64,000 nt of DNA, taken from positions 62,001 through 126,000 of the forward strand of contig NZ_JAAALB010000002.1 of assembly GCF_009905545.1 (NCBI RefSeq). Reading direction: 5' to 3'. Position numbers and translations under genes: made by a program. The notes below the pieces were generated by a model. That model saw only the letters and a list, made by a program, of their open reading frames with translations. It searched no databases and had not been told where the DNA came from. Positions 35,127 through 43,719 of this stretch are shown in pieces (the first letter of the stretch is position 1; every line of letters begins with the position of its first letter). Origin of the DNA: Cellulophaga sp. BC115SP (GTDB lineage: Bacteria; Bacteroidota; Bacteroidia; Cytophagales; Spirosomataceae).

Positions 35127-36614
35127 ATGAAAAAACTATTATCTATCTCTCTAGCATCGTCGTTGGCGTTGGCTGGTTTAACTTCGTGTCAAAAAGATGA
35201 AAATGGTGTACCAAGTACACCCGTTGTTATCAAAGACTATTCTGTAAACCCTTCCTTGGTAACTACCCTTTCGGGTTTCGATGCAGTTAAAATCAATACC
35301 CTTATTAGCTCAGACGACAAACTGACAGACTCCCCTAATTTTGTATTCGGTGCACAACCAGACGGTGCGGGCTTGATGAAAAATCCATCGGGTGAAGGTT
35401 TTATCTTGATTAACAATCATGAAATTATTCGTTCGGTATCAAGAGTATATCTTGACAAAACCTTGAAACCAACCAAAGGCGAATACATCCTTGATGGTGA
35501 TGGCGGAACGTGGCGTTTGTGCTCAGCGACATTGGCTACTCCAGAAGTTCATGGATTTGGTCCAATGTTTTTGACTGCGGGCGAAAGTGGTGCCGAATCT
35601 TTGGTTTATGGTATTAGTCCTCTCGCTGATATTTCGGGTAAAAAAGATGCTTCGAGAGTATTACCTGCTTTGGGTAAAGCTAGTATGGAAAATGCTGTAC
35701 CACTTCCTAAAGAAGCTTTTGCTGGTAAAACTGTTATTATCATTGGAGAAGACGACACCAATGGTCAGTTGGTTGCTTATGTATCTAATACCGTTGGTGA
35801 TTTGACGAATGGTAAACTGTATTTCTTGAAAAGAACCAATAATGACCCTATCGAAACGAATGTTGCTGTTGGACAGAAATATGATGTAGAATTTGTAGAA
35901 ATTGAAAATGCTAAAACCTTGACAGGTGCACAAATTGCAGCGCTTTCGGTTACTAAAAATGCCATTCAATTCGCTCGCGTTGAGGATGTTGACTATGGAA
36001 AAGGTTCTGCTTCAAAAAATCGTGACATTTACTTTACTGCGACTGGTGTAAGTCAAAGTGACAAGAAAAGTCCTGTAGCTGGCAAAACTATGTGGGGACG
36101 TGTGTACCACTTAGCACTTGATGCTAGCAATCCATTAAAAGGAACATTGGAAGCATTAGTAGATGGTGTGGTAGACCCAGGTAATAGCATTGTAAACCCT
36201 GACAACATTTGTGTGACTGAAAACTACGTTTACATTCAGGAAGATGGTGACTCATTCTATGCTGACAATAAACACGATGGTCGTGTGTGGCAATACAACA
36301 TCGCTACGAAAGCATTGAAACCAATGATTGAAATGAATCACCGTCGCACAGATGCTACTTTCAATGCAAAATATAATCCTTTAAATGTGAATACTTTGAG
36401 CTCTTGGGAATACGGTGCTATGCACGATATTTCTGACCTTGTAGGTATTCCTGGCACATTTTTGTTGAACGTTCACCCACATACTTGGCGTGATATGAAG
36501 TATAGCAATGCAGATGGCAGTAATTCGACTGTTGCAAAAAGTATTACAGATAGTAGCACAGGATCATACGCAGAAGGCGGACAAGTTGTAATTTTGTCTG
36601 GCGTACCAAGATAA
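35127..36614 (+). CDS. PhoX-like (DUF839) lipoprotein
   Basis: Predicted outer-membrane or surface lipoprotein of 495 residues: leader LASSLALAGLTSC, with Cys21 the lipid site. The mature part belongs to the PhoX/DUF839 beta-propeller family. Motifs seen include FILINNHEI, GGTWRLCSAT, IIIGEDDTNGQL, QFARVEDVDYG and NPDNICVTENYVYIQEDGDS, which supply the Glu/Asp/Cys residues that bind Ca and Fe in PhoX alkaline phosphatases. Phosphatase activity is therefore plausible, but distant DUF839 members have no proven function. It precedes a di-heme peroxidase gene, separated by a terminator. Confidence 0.8.
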   Translation: MKKLLSISLASSLALAGLTSCQKDENGVPSTPVVIKDYSVNPSLVTTLSGFDAVKINTLISSDDKLTDSPNFVFGAQPDGAGLMKNPSGEGFILINNHEIIRSVSRVYLDKTLKPTKGEYILDGDGGTWRLCSATLATPEVHGFGPMFLTAGESGAESLVYGISPLADISGKKDASRVLPALGKASMENAVPLPKEAFAGKTVIIIGEDDTNGQLVAYVSNTVGDLTNGKLYFLKRTNNDPIETNVAVGQKYDVEFVEIENAKTLTGAQIAALSVTKNAIQFARVEDVDYGKGSASKNRDIYFTATGVSQSDKKSPVAGKTMWGRVYHLALDASNPLKGTLEALVDGVVDPGNSIVNPDNICVTENYVYIQEDGDSFYADNKHDGRVWQYNIATKALKPMIEMNHRRTDATFNAKYNPLNVNTLSSWEYGAMHDISDLVGIPGTFLLNVHPHTWRDMKYSNADGSNSTVAKSITDSSTGSYAEGGQVVILSGVPR

Positions 36615-36659
36615 ACGAAAATCCTAGATCAATCATAAATAAAATCTCTCGTTAGTCAT

Positions 36660-36695
36660 ATTGCCCTTGGTTGTTATAATCAGGGGCAATTTTTA
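36660..36695 (+). terminator. intrinsic terminator after the PhoX-like gene
   Basis: ATTGCCCTTGG (36660-36670) / TCAGGGGCAAT (36680-36690) followed by five T. It lies 46 bases after the stop and 15 bases before the next gene, so the peroxidase gene depends on readthrough or its own promoter. Confidence 0.8.
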
Positions 36696-36709
36696 TTCTT
36701 AATAGTACT

Positions 36710-38458
36710 ATGAAAAAATATACGTTACTTTTCCTTATTTCCTTGTTATGGTCTTGCAAACCAGAAGACCCCACCCTTGCTTTTAAGAAACAAATGGCAA
36801 AGGATTTGAGTGTTTTGAATGAGCAAGTATCAAAACTACAGCAGGCTGTAGTTACCAAACAACCACAAGATTCTATACAAAAATCTTTTCTTCAAGCTAG
36901 AATAGCCTATAAAAAAATTGAATTTATTACAGAATATTTCATGCCTTCTGCCACCAGATTGGTCAATGGTGCTCCATTGAATGAGATTGAAATAGAAGAA
37001 AATATGATTAATGAGCCTGGTGGTTTTCAGGTGATTGAAGAATATGTATTTCCAAAAATCGATACAACGAATCATCATGAGCTGGTTCATCAAATCAACA
37101 AACTACAAACAGAACTCAAACGATACCAAACGTTACAGGACTTAGAATACATGCCTAGCCAATGTTTGGATGCTGCTCGTTTAGAGATTTTTAGGATAAG
37201 TTCTTTGGGATTGAGCGGGTTTGATACGCCTCTTTCACAAAACAAAATCGCCGAGAGCAAAGCGGCATTGGCTCATTTGCCTAATTATTTAAGCCTTTTT
37301 GGAGAGATAGATCACGATTTAGAAAAAGCATTTTCGGAAACTATTCAATTTTTAGAAAAACAAAGTAATGAGAGTTTTGATGCACTAACTTGTATCAAAC
37401 AGTATCTTCAACCGCTCACTAAAAGTCTGGTCAATTGGCAAAAAAGTCAAGAAATAGCACCAATGAAAGATACTCGTATTCTTTCTGCGGAGGCAAGTTC
37501 TTATTTTGACGCTAATGCTTTTAGTGGCGATTTTTATACACATAATTCAGACTCATATACCACTCCAGCCAAAACAGAATTGGGTCAGATGTTATTTTTC
37601 GACCCAGTTCTTTCTAATGGAAATGGCATCAGTTGCGGTACTTGTCATCAGCCAGACAAAGCTTTTACCGATGGACTCAAAAAAGCCAAAGGTATTTTAG
37701 GCAAACAAGTTCAACGCAATACTCCTACCCTCATGTATGCAGGCTTACAAAGCAAACAGTTTTATGATTTGAGTGTGAGTAGTTTGGAAGAACAAGCAGA
37801 AAAAGTGGTACATAACCCTTTAGAAATGAAGGGAAATTTAGAAAAGGCTTTATCTCTCATTGAAAAGGATGAAAAATATACACAAGCTATTCAAAAAGCT
37901 TTTCCAAAAGTAAATAAACTAGAAACTAGACATTTGAGAAATGCCATAGCTTCTTACGTTCGCTCGCTATCTCCTTTTAAGAGTCGTTTTGACCAATATA
38001 TGAAAGGAAAAGGTATTTTGGATGAAACTGAAAAAGTAGGTTTTAATTTATTTATGGGAAAAGCCAAATGCGGTACTTGTCACTTTTTCCCATTATTTAA
38101 TGGAACTGTTCCTCCTGATTTTCAAAAAACAGAATCGGAGGTTTTGGGCGTTTTCGACCAACCTCGAAGCAAAAAAATAGATAAGGATTTAGGACGTGGC
38201 ACGTACAATCCACAGATTGCTGATTGGCATTTTGCTTTCAAAACGCCCACCATTCGCAATATTGAAAAAACAGCACCTTACATGCACAACGGTGCTTATC
38301 CAGATTTGAACTCCGTAATTGACTTTTACGATCATGGTGGAGCCTTAGGATTGGGCGTAAATCTGGAAAATCAAACCCTTTCAGATGAACAACTCAAATT
38401 GAACCAAGCCGAAAAAACAGCGCTTATCGCTTTTCTAAAAACGCTTACAGATAGATAG
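36710..38458 (+). CDS. di-heme cytochrome c peroxidase with N-terminal helical domain
   Basis: Exported lipoprotein-like protein of 582 residues (lipobox LLWSC, Cys16). The C-terminal half (about 265-582) is a bacterial cytochrome c peroxidase/MauG-type domain with two covalent haem sites: C309-x2-C312-H313 (SCGTCH) and C454-x2-C457-H458 (CGTCHF). Conserved FDPVLSNGNGISCGTCHQPD and PTIRNIEKTAPYMHNG flank them. The N-terminal 250 residues are all-helical with FLQARIAYKKIEF and NEPGGFQVIEEYVFP, a module seen in related Bacteroidota peroxidases and somewhat reminiscent of imelysin. Role: probably peroxide reduction or a specific oxidation at the outer membrane. Confidence 0.88.
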   Translation: MKKYTLLFLISLLWSCKPEDPTLAFKKQMAKDLSVLNEQVSKLQQAVVTKQPQDSIQKSFLQARIAYKKIEFITEYFMPSATRLVNGAPLNEIEIEENMINEPGGFQVIEEYVFPKIDTTNHHELVHQINKLQTELKRYQTLQDLEYMPSQCLDAARLEIFRISSLGLSGFDTPLSQNKIAESKAALAHLPNYLSLFGEIDHDLEKAFSETIQFLEKQSNESFDALTCIKQYLQPLTKSLVNWQKSQEIAPMKDTRILSAEASSYFDANAFSGDFYTHNSDSYTTPAKTELGQMLFFDPVLSNGNGISCGTCHQPDKAFTDGLKKAKGILGKQVQRNTPTLMYAGLQSKQFYDLSVSSLEEQAEKVVHNPLEMKGNLEKALSLIEKDEKYTQAIQKAFPKVNKLETRHLRNAIASYVRSLSPFKSRFDQYMKGKGILDETEKVGFNLFMGKAKCGTCHFFPLFNGTVPPDFQKTESEVLGVFDQPRSKKIDKDLGRGTYNPQIADWHFAFKTPTIRNIEKTAPYMHNGAYPDLNSVIDFYDHGGALGLGVNLENQTLSDEQLKLNQAEKTALIAFLKTLTDR

Positions 38459-38516
38459 GAGTTGTGAATGATGAGTTAGTAGTGTACTCAGGTTTAAGCT
38501 TTGTTTTTAAAACAAA

Positions 38517-38585
38517 TTGTAGTAGCGGCACCCCTTGCGGTTGCCCAACTCAACATGGCAACCGCAGGGGTTGCCGCTACTACAA
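38517..38585. repeat. REP-like GC-rich palindrome
   Basis: 29-base arms, TTGTAGTAGCGGCACCCC... (38517-38545) and its near-exact complement ending ...TTGCCGCTACTACAA (38557-38585), loop CAACTCAACAT. The arms differ only around one CACCCCTT/CAACCCCT shift. It is much richer in GC than its surroundings. It lies between convergent genes. Confidence 0.85.
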
Positions 38586-38639
38586 AAACACTAATGATAA
38601 GAACGCTTTTGAACAAAATAAAAACTATTTTACCTTATA

Positions 38640-38670
38640 TCCGAAATCAGAAATCCCAAATCAGAAACTG
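38640..38670. repeat. low-complexity CCGAAATC-type repeat
   Basis: TCCGAAATCAGAAATCCCAA followed by ATCAGAAACTG. Nearly the same words recur at 54995-55022 and, in both orientations, at 54909-54937, 57542-57574 and 57635-57669. Confidence 0.7.
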
Positions 38671-38671
38671 T

Positions 38672-41600
38672 CTATCGCCTACCCCGAGCAATCAACGATT
38701 TATAATAGCGACTCATAAAATCATAAATCAATAACTCATGCGTGCGCTGTCCATCAGGAATTACCCGATTGATGGTCATGTGAATCAGGTCACTGAGATA
38801 TTTAGAACGGTGAATCACATCTTGTTTTTCCAAAATAGTCTTAACGGTATTTGAGGTTTCTAGCGAACGAGCTTGAATAAGCGATAAAAGTGGCGCATAT
38901 TCATGTTCTTCTGCCAACCCCAAAGTCAGAAATTGTTCGAGTGTTGTACGGTTTTCTCTATATTTTGCATCAAGCAACAGCTTCATAGGTTTGTCCAGAT
39001 TAAACTCTCTGGCAAAACTATCTCTCATCGACTCCAACAAAGAGAGCTTGTTTTGAGTGGTACATTCAAAGTCTTCCAACAAAATATCCAATGCTTTGCA
39101 AGCAAATATCCATCGTAACCCATCTCTATTTTCCTTTGTGGTTACGTTGATAAAACCGAGCACCATATCGCTATCAGCCCCAAACCATTGTTCGGTTTCT
39201 TCCATAATATTTGCTCCATATCTTTCTAATTCACGTTCGTATGTGTCGACCAAAATTTGGGATATTCGATTATTTTCCTTAAAAATCAAAAGAGCCTGAT
39301 TGATAGTGGTTAATACTTGAGCTATGGCATTAACATCTTTCAAATGGAATCGCAATCGAATATGTTTTTCGGGGTCTGCATAACGAATAAAGAACCAATT
39401 GTCTATCAAATTAGAGTCTTTCAAGTGCGTCAGTACAGGCGTAATCGCCTCCGAAAGAATGACCTCCGCTGACTGCACACCACAATAAACCTTGTAATAG
39501 AGCCATTCAGAACCTAAGGCAAATGACCTTTGTGTAGACTCAAGAGGCTTGACGAGAAGCGGCTTTGAATTATAGTGCTTTTCTTTTTTTACTAAAAATG
39601 CAACTACCTGATTGGTGAAGCCTTTGTGTTGATTATTTTGGACAATGGCAGATTCTGGATTGAACAAAAACTCTTTAAGCGTAATTTCTGACCTATTTTT
39701 GATCGTATCTAACCATGTTTGAACACTTAAAGGATTCTGAGTATTGACCAATAATTCATTGTCTGAATCTGATAAAACAAATCGTTGAGGTAGTTTCCAT
39801 TCTTCAAGGAATGAATCTAACGCTTCTTGCTTTTCTGGTTGTTTGAGTAATTTTTCAAAATCCTTGCGTTGCAATTGCCAAGTAGCTGGTTCTAAAATCA
39901 TGTTTTTAAAACAAACTCTTGGGTAAAAAGAAGCTTCAGGATAAACTTTTTGCCAGTTAATGCCTACAGAATTTGCCTGACCTTGATGCTGTAAATCGCC
40001 TAAAAAACGATACACAGGAACCGCATTATGGATATAGTTGTGCGCATTACTCAACCTTGGTACTATCTCTTTTTGTAGTCTTTTTGAGCGCAAAATCACT
40101 TTTCTAGCCATAATATCTACCGAGACCATCAAATCATCCAAAGCCAATTGATTTGCTGACTCCACCGAAGATTTTGCCAAATACGGAATTTCATATTGCC
40201 GAAAAGCAGGGTGAAGAATGATATTTCCCACACGATTTTCAGGAAGATGTACAATTTCTGCTAAAATTACCTCTGGATTTTGAGTCTGTTCTTGTTTGGT
40301 AATTTCCTTCGCTACAGACAATATTTCCTCAGAAGCATGCGCAAAACGACCAATGATATTGACGGCACTCGAACCTCCAATATTTTCGAGATACATCGGA
40401 TATTGACTATCTCCCGTCAAACGAAACATGACTGGAATAGACGCTGCCATGGGAGGTTTATCCGAAAATAGTTGTGCAATTTCTTTTTCCTGTAGGTCAA
40501 TTTGAAAGGCGTTTTGGCGATAAGCTTCGAGCCATTGTTGAAACAGATATTGCTCCCATTTGCCCATTTGCCACGATTTTGTGGAAGACATCTGCCCTTT
40601 TGCACTCAACCCTTCGGCGATAGGCGTCAATTGATTTTTACCTGTTATGCCATATCCTATGCCAGCTTCGGTATCCAAAGCTACCAGTAAAGGCACTTCC
40701 TGCACATCGTATCTTTCATAAAATTGGTCGATAAATTGTTGCAGCGTACCATTTTCGCTTGAAGTTTGTGCTTTATAGAGAAGCTCGATTGCCTCCGATA
40801 TGTCCTCCTGTATATCTTTTTGAATGAAAGTCTGTTCGAGCTGATTGATTCTGTCAGTTTGAAAGAGTTTGCCTTCCTCAAACGGAACACCCAAAGGCTG
40901 GAGTAATTCCATAATTTGAGTATAATGTTCGACGGTATTATATGGCTGTTTATCAATATCTTCCAAAGTTCTTTCAACCTTTTGCAGAATAGACAAAATA
41001 CCGTCTAAATCTCCGTTTTGATTGATTCGGGAAAGAATCGTAATGAGTTGTTGTGTAAAAGTCTCACCCGTAATAGCTGGCTCCAACTCACTAACCAAGA
41101 GTTGAGTAGTAATCAGTTCTGCCACAAAATCCAGCGCCTGTTCTAGCGTAATTTCGTCATCTACTAAAGATGACGCTAATGCTAATAAAGTTGAACCTGA
41201 TTGTGCTTTTTCTAGGATAAACTCAATATAAGGCGAATAATCGATGGCTGAAATCTGGTGATGTCGCTTTCCATTCACATAACGATATTCCACATAACGA
41301 AACTCCTCCCCTAGTCTATACTGGCTTGAATTAGGAAAATAAAGAATTCGTTGTGCTATCTCTGGAATTTCTGCTAAACGCTGCGCTAAAGCCCCAGCAT
41401 AGTGCATATCTAGGCGCGTATGTCGGTGGAAGGATTCTGAAAATTGTAAGGAAGTTTCGTCACTCCATTCGGCAATGGCACAACCTGCGAAGAGACCAAA
41501 GGGAGTACACCTCGAACACATACGAGTATAGTATTTTGATAAAGAAAATAAGACTTTTTGTTTCTTCTTAACCTCTACTTTCTCTTGGTTCTTTAAAGCC

Positions 41601-41761
41601 TTCGCTTCTTCAAAAAGTACAGGAGAAGCTAAATACAGGGCTTCGGAGAAATGCGGATTTTCTAGTAGTTGCAAAAGAAAAGCTTCATCAAAATCATCAT
41701 TAAAAGCAAATGCAGGTGTACGAATTATGAGTTGGGGTAGGAATTGGTAAATAGTTTTCAT
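38672..41761 (-). CDS. LanB-type dehydratase (class I lanthipeptide or related RiPP)
   Basis: Large cytosolic enzyme of 1029 residues. The N-terminal part (about 1-680) matches the LanB glutamylation domain: SKYYTRMCSRCTPFGLFAG near residues 75-95, then NSSQYRLGEEFRYVEYR. The C-terminal part (about 760-1020) matches the elimination or SpaB_C domain: SEWLYYKVYCG, DNWFFIRYADPEKHIRLRFH and SLIARGRR at the end. Full-length LanB enzymes use Glu-tRNA to dehydrate Ser/Thr in a precursor peptide. No precursor, LanC cyclase, protease or exporter gene is seen nearby. It is monocistronic, between a terminator and the REP-like palindrome. Confidence 0.88.
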   Translation of the reverse strand: MKTIYQFLPQLIIRTPAFAFNDDFDEAFLLQLLENPHFSEALYLASPVLFEEAKALKNQEKVEVKKKQKVLFSLSKYYTRMCSRCTPFGLFAGCAIAEWSDETSLQFSESFHRHTRLDMHYAGALAQRLAEIPEIAQRILYFPNSSQYRLGEEFRYVEYRYVNGKRHHQISAIDYSPYIEFILEKAQSGSTLLALASSLVDDEITLEQALDFVAELITTQLLVSELEPAITGETFTQQLITILSRINQNGDLDGILSILQKVERTLEDIDKQPYNTVEHYTQIMELLQPLGVPFEEGKLFQTDRINQLEQTFIQKDIQEDISEAIELLYKAQTSSENGTLQQFIDQFYERYDVQEVPLLVALDTEAGIGYGITGKNQLTPIAEGLSAKGQMSSTKSWQMGKWEQYLFQQWLEAYRQNAFQIDLQEKEIAQLFSDKPPMAASIPVMFRLTGDSQYPMYLENIGGSSAVNIIGRFAHASEEILSVAKEITKQEQTQNPEVILAEIVHLPENRVGNIILHPAFRQYEIPYLAKSSVESANQLALDDLMVSVDIMARKVILRSKRLQKEIVPRLSNAHNYIHNAVPVYRFLGDLQHQGQANSVGINWQKVYPEASFYPRVCFKNMILEPATWQLQRKDFEKLLKQPEKQEALDSFLEEWKLPQRFVLSDSDNELLVNTQNPLSVQTWLDTIKNRSEITLKEFLFNPESAIVQNNQHKGFTNQVVAFLVKKEKHYNSKPLLVKPLESTQRSFALGSEWLYYKVYCGVQSAEVILSEAITPVLTHLKDSNLIDNWFFIRYADPEKHIRLRFHLKDVNAIAQVLTTINQALLIFKENNRISQILVDTYERELERYGANIMEETEQWFGADSDMVLGFINVTTKENRDGLRWIFACKALDILLEDFECTTQNKLSLLESMRDSFAREFNLDKPMKLLLDAKYRENRTTLEQFLTLGLAEEHEYAPLLSLIQARSLETSNTVKTILEKQDVIHRSKYLSDLIHMTINRVIPDGQRTHELLIYDFMSRYYKSLIARGRR

Positions 41762-42131
41762 GTGTCAAATGCTCAGTTTCACTTTTGACGCAATTTATAG
41801 TTAATCGACGAAAAATAAAGATTTATAAGGAATTTATTTCAATAACTGTACATTTTGTCCATAAAAAAACGGCTTGAGTCATTACAACTCAAGCCGTCTT
41901 GGAAATAGCGGAGGTATATTAAGTATTAGTGCTGAAGTGTGAGTGATGAATTGTGAATATAAATTTTAATTATCAATATTTTACATATAAAATTTATCAA
42001 ACCTAATTCTGCACAACTACTTAAAGAATTAGTCTCAAAAAATTATCAAAACTAATTTCAAGCCCCAAACCAGATAGTAGTATCGAAGTTGCCACGCAAA
42101 GTAAACTCCACATTCACAACTTCTTGACTAT
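41762..42131. other. spacer between susD-like and lanB genes
   Basis: No gene or candidate RiPP precursor is readable on either strand. It contains the susCD terminator (41863-41897), a GAAGTGTGAGTGATGAATTGTGAAT repeat stretch near 41935-41961, and a weak reverse promoter candidate TATTTTTC (7 of 8 to consensus) for lanB. Confidence 0.5.
41863..41897 (-). terminator. intrinsic terminator of the susCD-like operon
   Basis: Perfect 11-bp stem ACGGCTTGAGT (41869-41879) / ACTCAAGCCGT (41887-41897), followed on the reverse strand by seven T. It separates the SusC/SusD genes from lanB. Confidence 0.85.
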
Positions 42132-43625
42132 CTAGTATCCCGCATTTTGTGTATATAGACCAGTTTTTACATCAATTTCTGTTTGTGGAATTGGATAGAT
42201 GATGTAGTTGGTTGTAAATGATTTCATTTGCTTCAACACATCTTCTTTAGGAATCCATGCAGCCATCACTTTATCAACTACACCAAAACGTACCAAGTCG
42301 TGCCATCTTGAACCTTCAGCCGCAAACTCTTTACGGCGTTCTGCCAAAAGTCCGTCTAAGGTCAATGTAGTAACGTTTGCCAAGCCAGCACGTTTACGAA
42401 CTTGGTTCACTAAGGCAATAGCTTCGTCAGTGGCAACACCATTGTTTGCACGCATGAGACATTCAGCTTTTAACAACAAAATATCTGCATAACGAGTCAC
42501 GATAAAGTTGATAGGCCAGTCGGTACGGCTTTTCCCATATTTTGACAAGTCAAGATATTTCTTGAAAAATGGACGTGTTTCTTGCACACCATTTGAAGTA
42601 TATCCCGTCAAGATAGAGAATGTTCTACGAACATCGGCCGCTTCATAAGTACTTACCAAATCAGAAGAAACTGGACGGATAGTCAAACCACCTTGAGCAC
42701 CCAAGCCGTTGGCAGTAAAATAAGTATCAGGAGCCAACATCCAAGGGAAACTTGCTCCTAAGCCCAAGCCTCCGCTGATGTATTGCACGTCGAAAACCAC
42801 TTCACTGTTGTTTTCATTCGTGTAAGAGAAAACCCCAGCATAAGTGCTTTGAAGCGAATATTTCCCTGAACTAATTACATCATTTAGAAGGGTTAACGCT
42901 TGTGACCATTCATTTGAGTTGATACCTGGTCCTTCGATACCGTAAGTAGCACCTGAACGAGTCATATAAACCAAAGCTAATAAGCTTTTTGCAGCATTGT
43001 TTGTAGCGCGTCCAACGTTGGTTGTTGTATAACTTACTGGCAAATTCGTTGCTGCAAACTGCAAATCTGAAATGATTAATTTGTACACATCAGCCACAGA
43101 AGAACGACCTATTGCAAGAGCTTCGTTTTGTGAAACTACTTTATCAATTACTGGTACTTTACCAAACCAACGCACCAAGTCAAAATAGAACATAGCACGT
43201 AAATAACGAGCTTCAGCCTCAAAACGAGTTTTCAAAGCAGGGTCTGTAATCACAGAACCATTTTTTGTCAACTGGTCTAAGAAGTTATTCGCCTTAAAAA
43301 TACCACTGTAGTTGGCACTCCAAGCCTCCGCAACGTACGGGTTTGAAGAGATCGTTTGATGGAAAGAGTTGATACCTTCCCAGTCACGCACACCACCATC
43401 AGATACCGCATACAAGTTGTCTGAGCGAGTTTCTGATAAATTCAACTGACGTTCTGGATAGGCAGACAAAGAAGCATAAACTGCATTGATACCTTGCAAG
43501 AAGTCGTTGTTTGTTTGGTAAAATGTCAAAGTTGTGGCACTCGAAATAGGTGTTTGGTCAAGTTCGTCAGTACAACTTGTTAAACCTAAAGCAGCCAATG
43601 CTATATATAAAAATACTTTTTTCAT
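42132..43625 (-). CDS. SusD/RagB family nutrient-binding outer-membrane lipoprotein
   Basis: Surface lipoprotein of 497 residues that covers a SusC barrel and captures glycan or other nutrients. Lipobox GLTSC (Cys18). TPR-rich N-terminal part with FEAEARYLRAMFYFDLVRWFG (shortened) and the C-terminal SusD signature RYADILLLKAECLMR, VNQVRKRAGL, ERRKEFAAEGSRWHDLVRFG and YPIPQTEID. It is directly downstream of its SusC partner (94-base gap) and co-transcribed. No polysaccharide-degrading enzyme adjoins the pair, so the ligand is unknown. Confidence 0.95.
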   Translation of the reverse strand: MKKVFLYIALAALGLTSCTDELDQTPISSATTLTFYQTNNDFLQGINAVYASLSAYPERQLNLSETRSDNLYAVSDGGVRDWEGINSFHQTISSNPYVAEAWSANYSGIFKANNFLDQLTKNGSVITDPALKTRFEAEARYLRAMFYFDLVRWFGKVPVIDKVVSQNEALAIGRSSVADVYKLIISDLQFAATNLPVSYTTTNVGRATNNAAKSLLALVYMTRSGATYGIEGPGINSNEWSQALTLLNDVISSGKYSLQSTYAGVFSYTNENNSEVVFDVQYISGGLGLGASFPWMLAPDTYFTANGLGAQGGLTIRPVSSDLVSTYEAADVRRTFSILTGYTSNGVQETRPFFKKYLDLSKYGKSRTDWPINFIVTRYADILLLKAECLMRANNGVATDEAIALVNQVRKRAGLANVTTLTLDGLLAERRKEFAAEGSRWHDLVRFGVVDKVMAAWIPKEDVLKQMKSFTTNYIIYPIPQTEIDVKTGLYTQNAGY

Positions 43626-43719
43626 GTTGTCAATGTAATTATCTGTAAAGGATATGATCTTTGGGTTTCTTCATGGAGGTTGGGTACTTTTCGACAAAAA
43701 CCCAACCCTCAATGCCTCA

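Noticed and set aside
38464-38718. A forward frame encoding a Cys/Ser-rich peptide (NCSSGTPCGCPTQHGNRRGC) next to lanB, tempting as a lanthipeptide precursor
   Set aside because: The Cys-rich part is a translation of the REP-like palindrome, the start is GTG without a leader-like sequence, and the rest runs through low-complexity repeat and the end of lanB.
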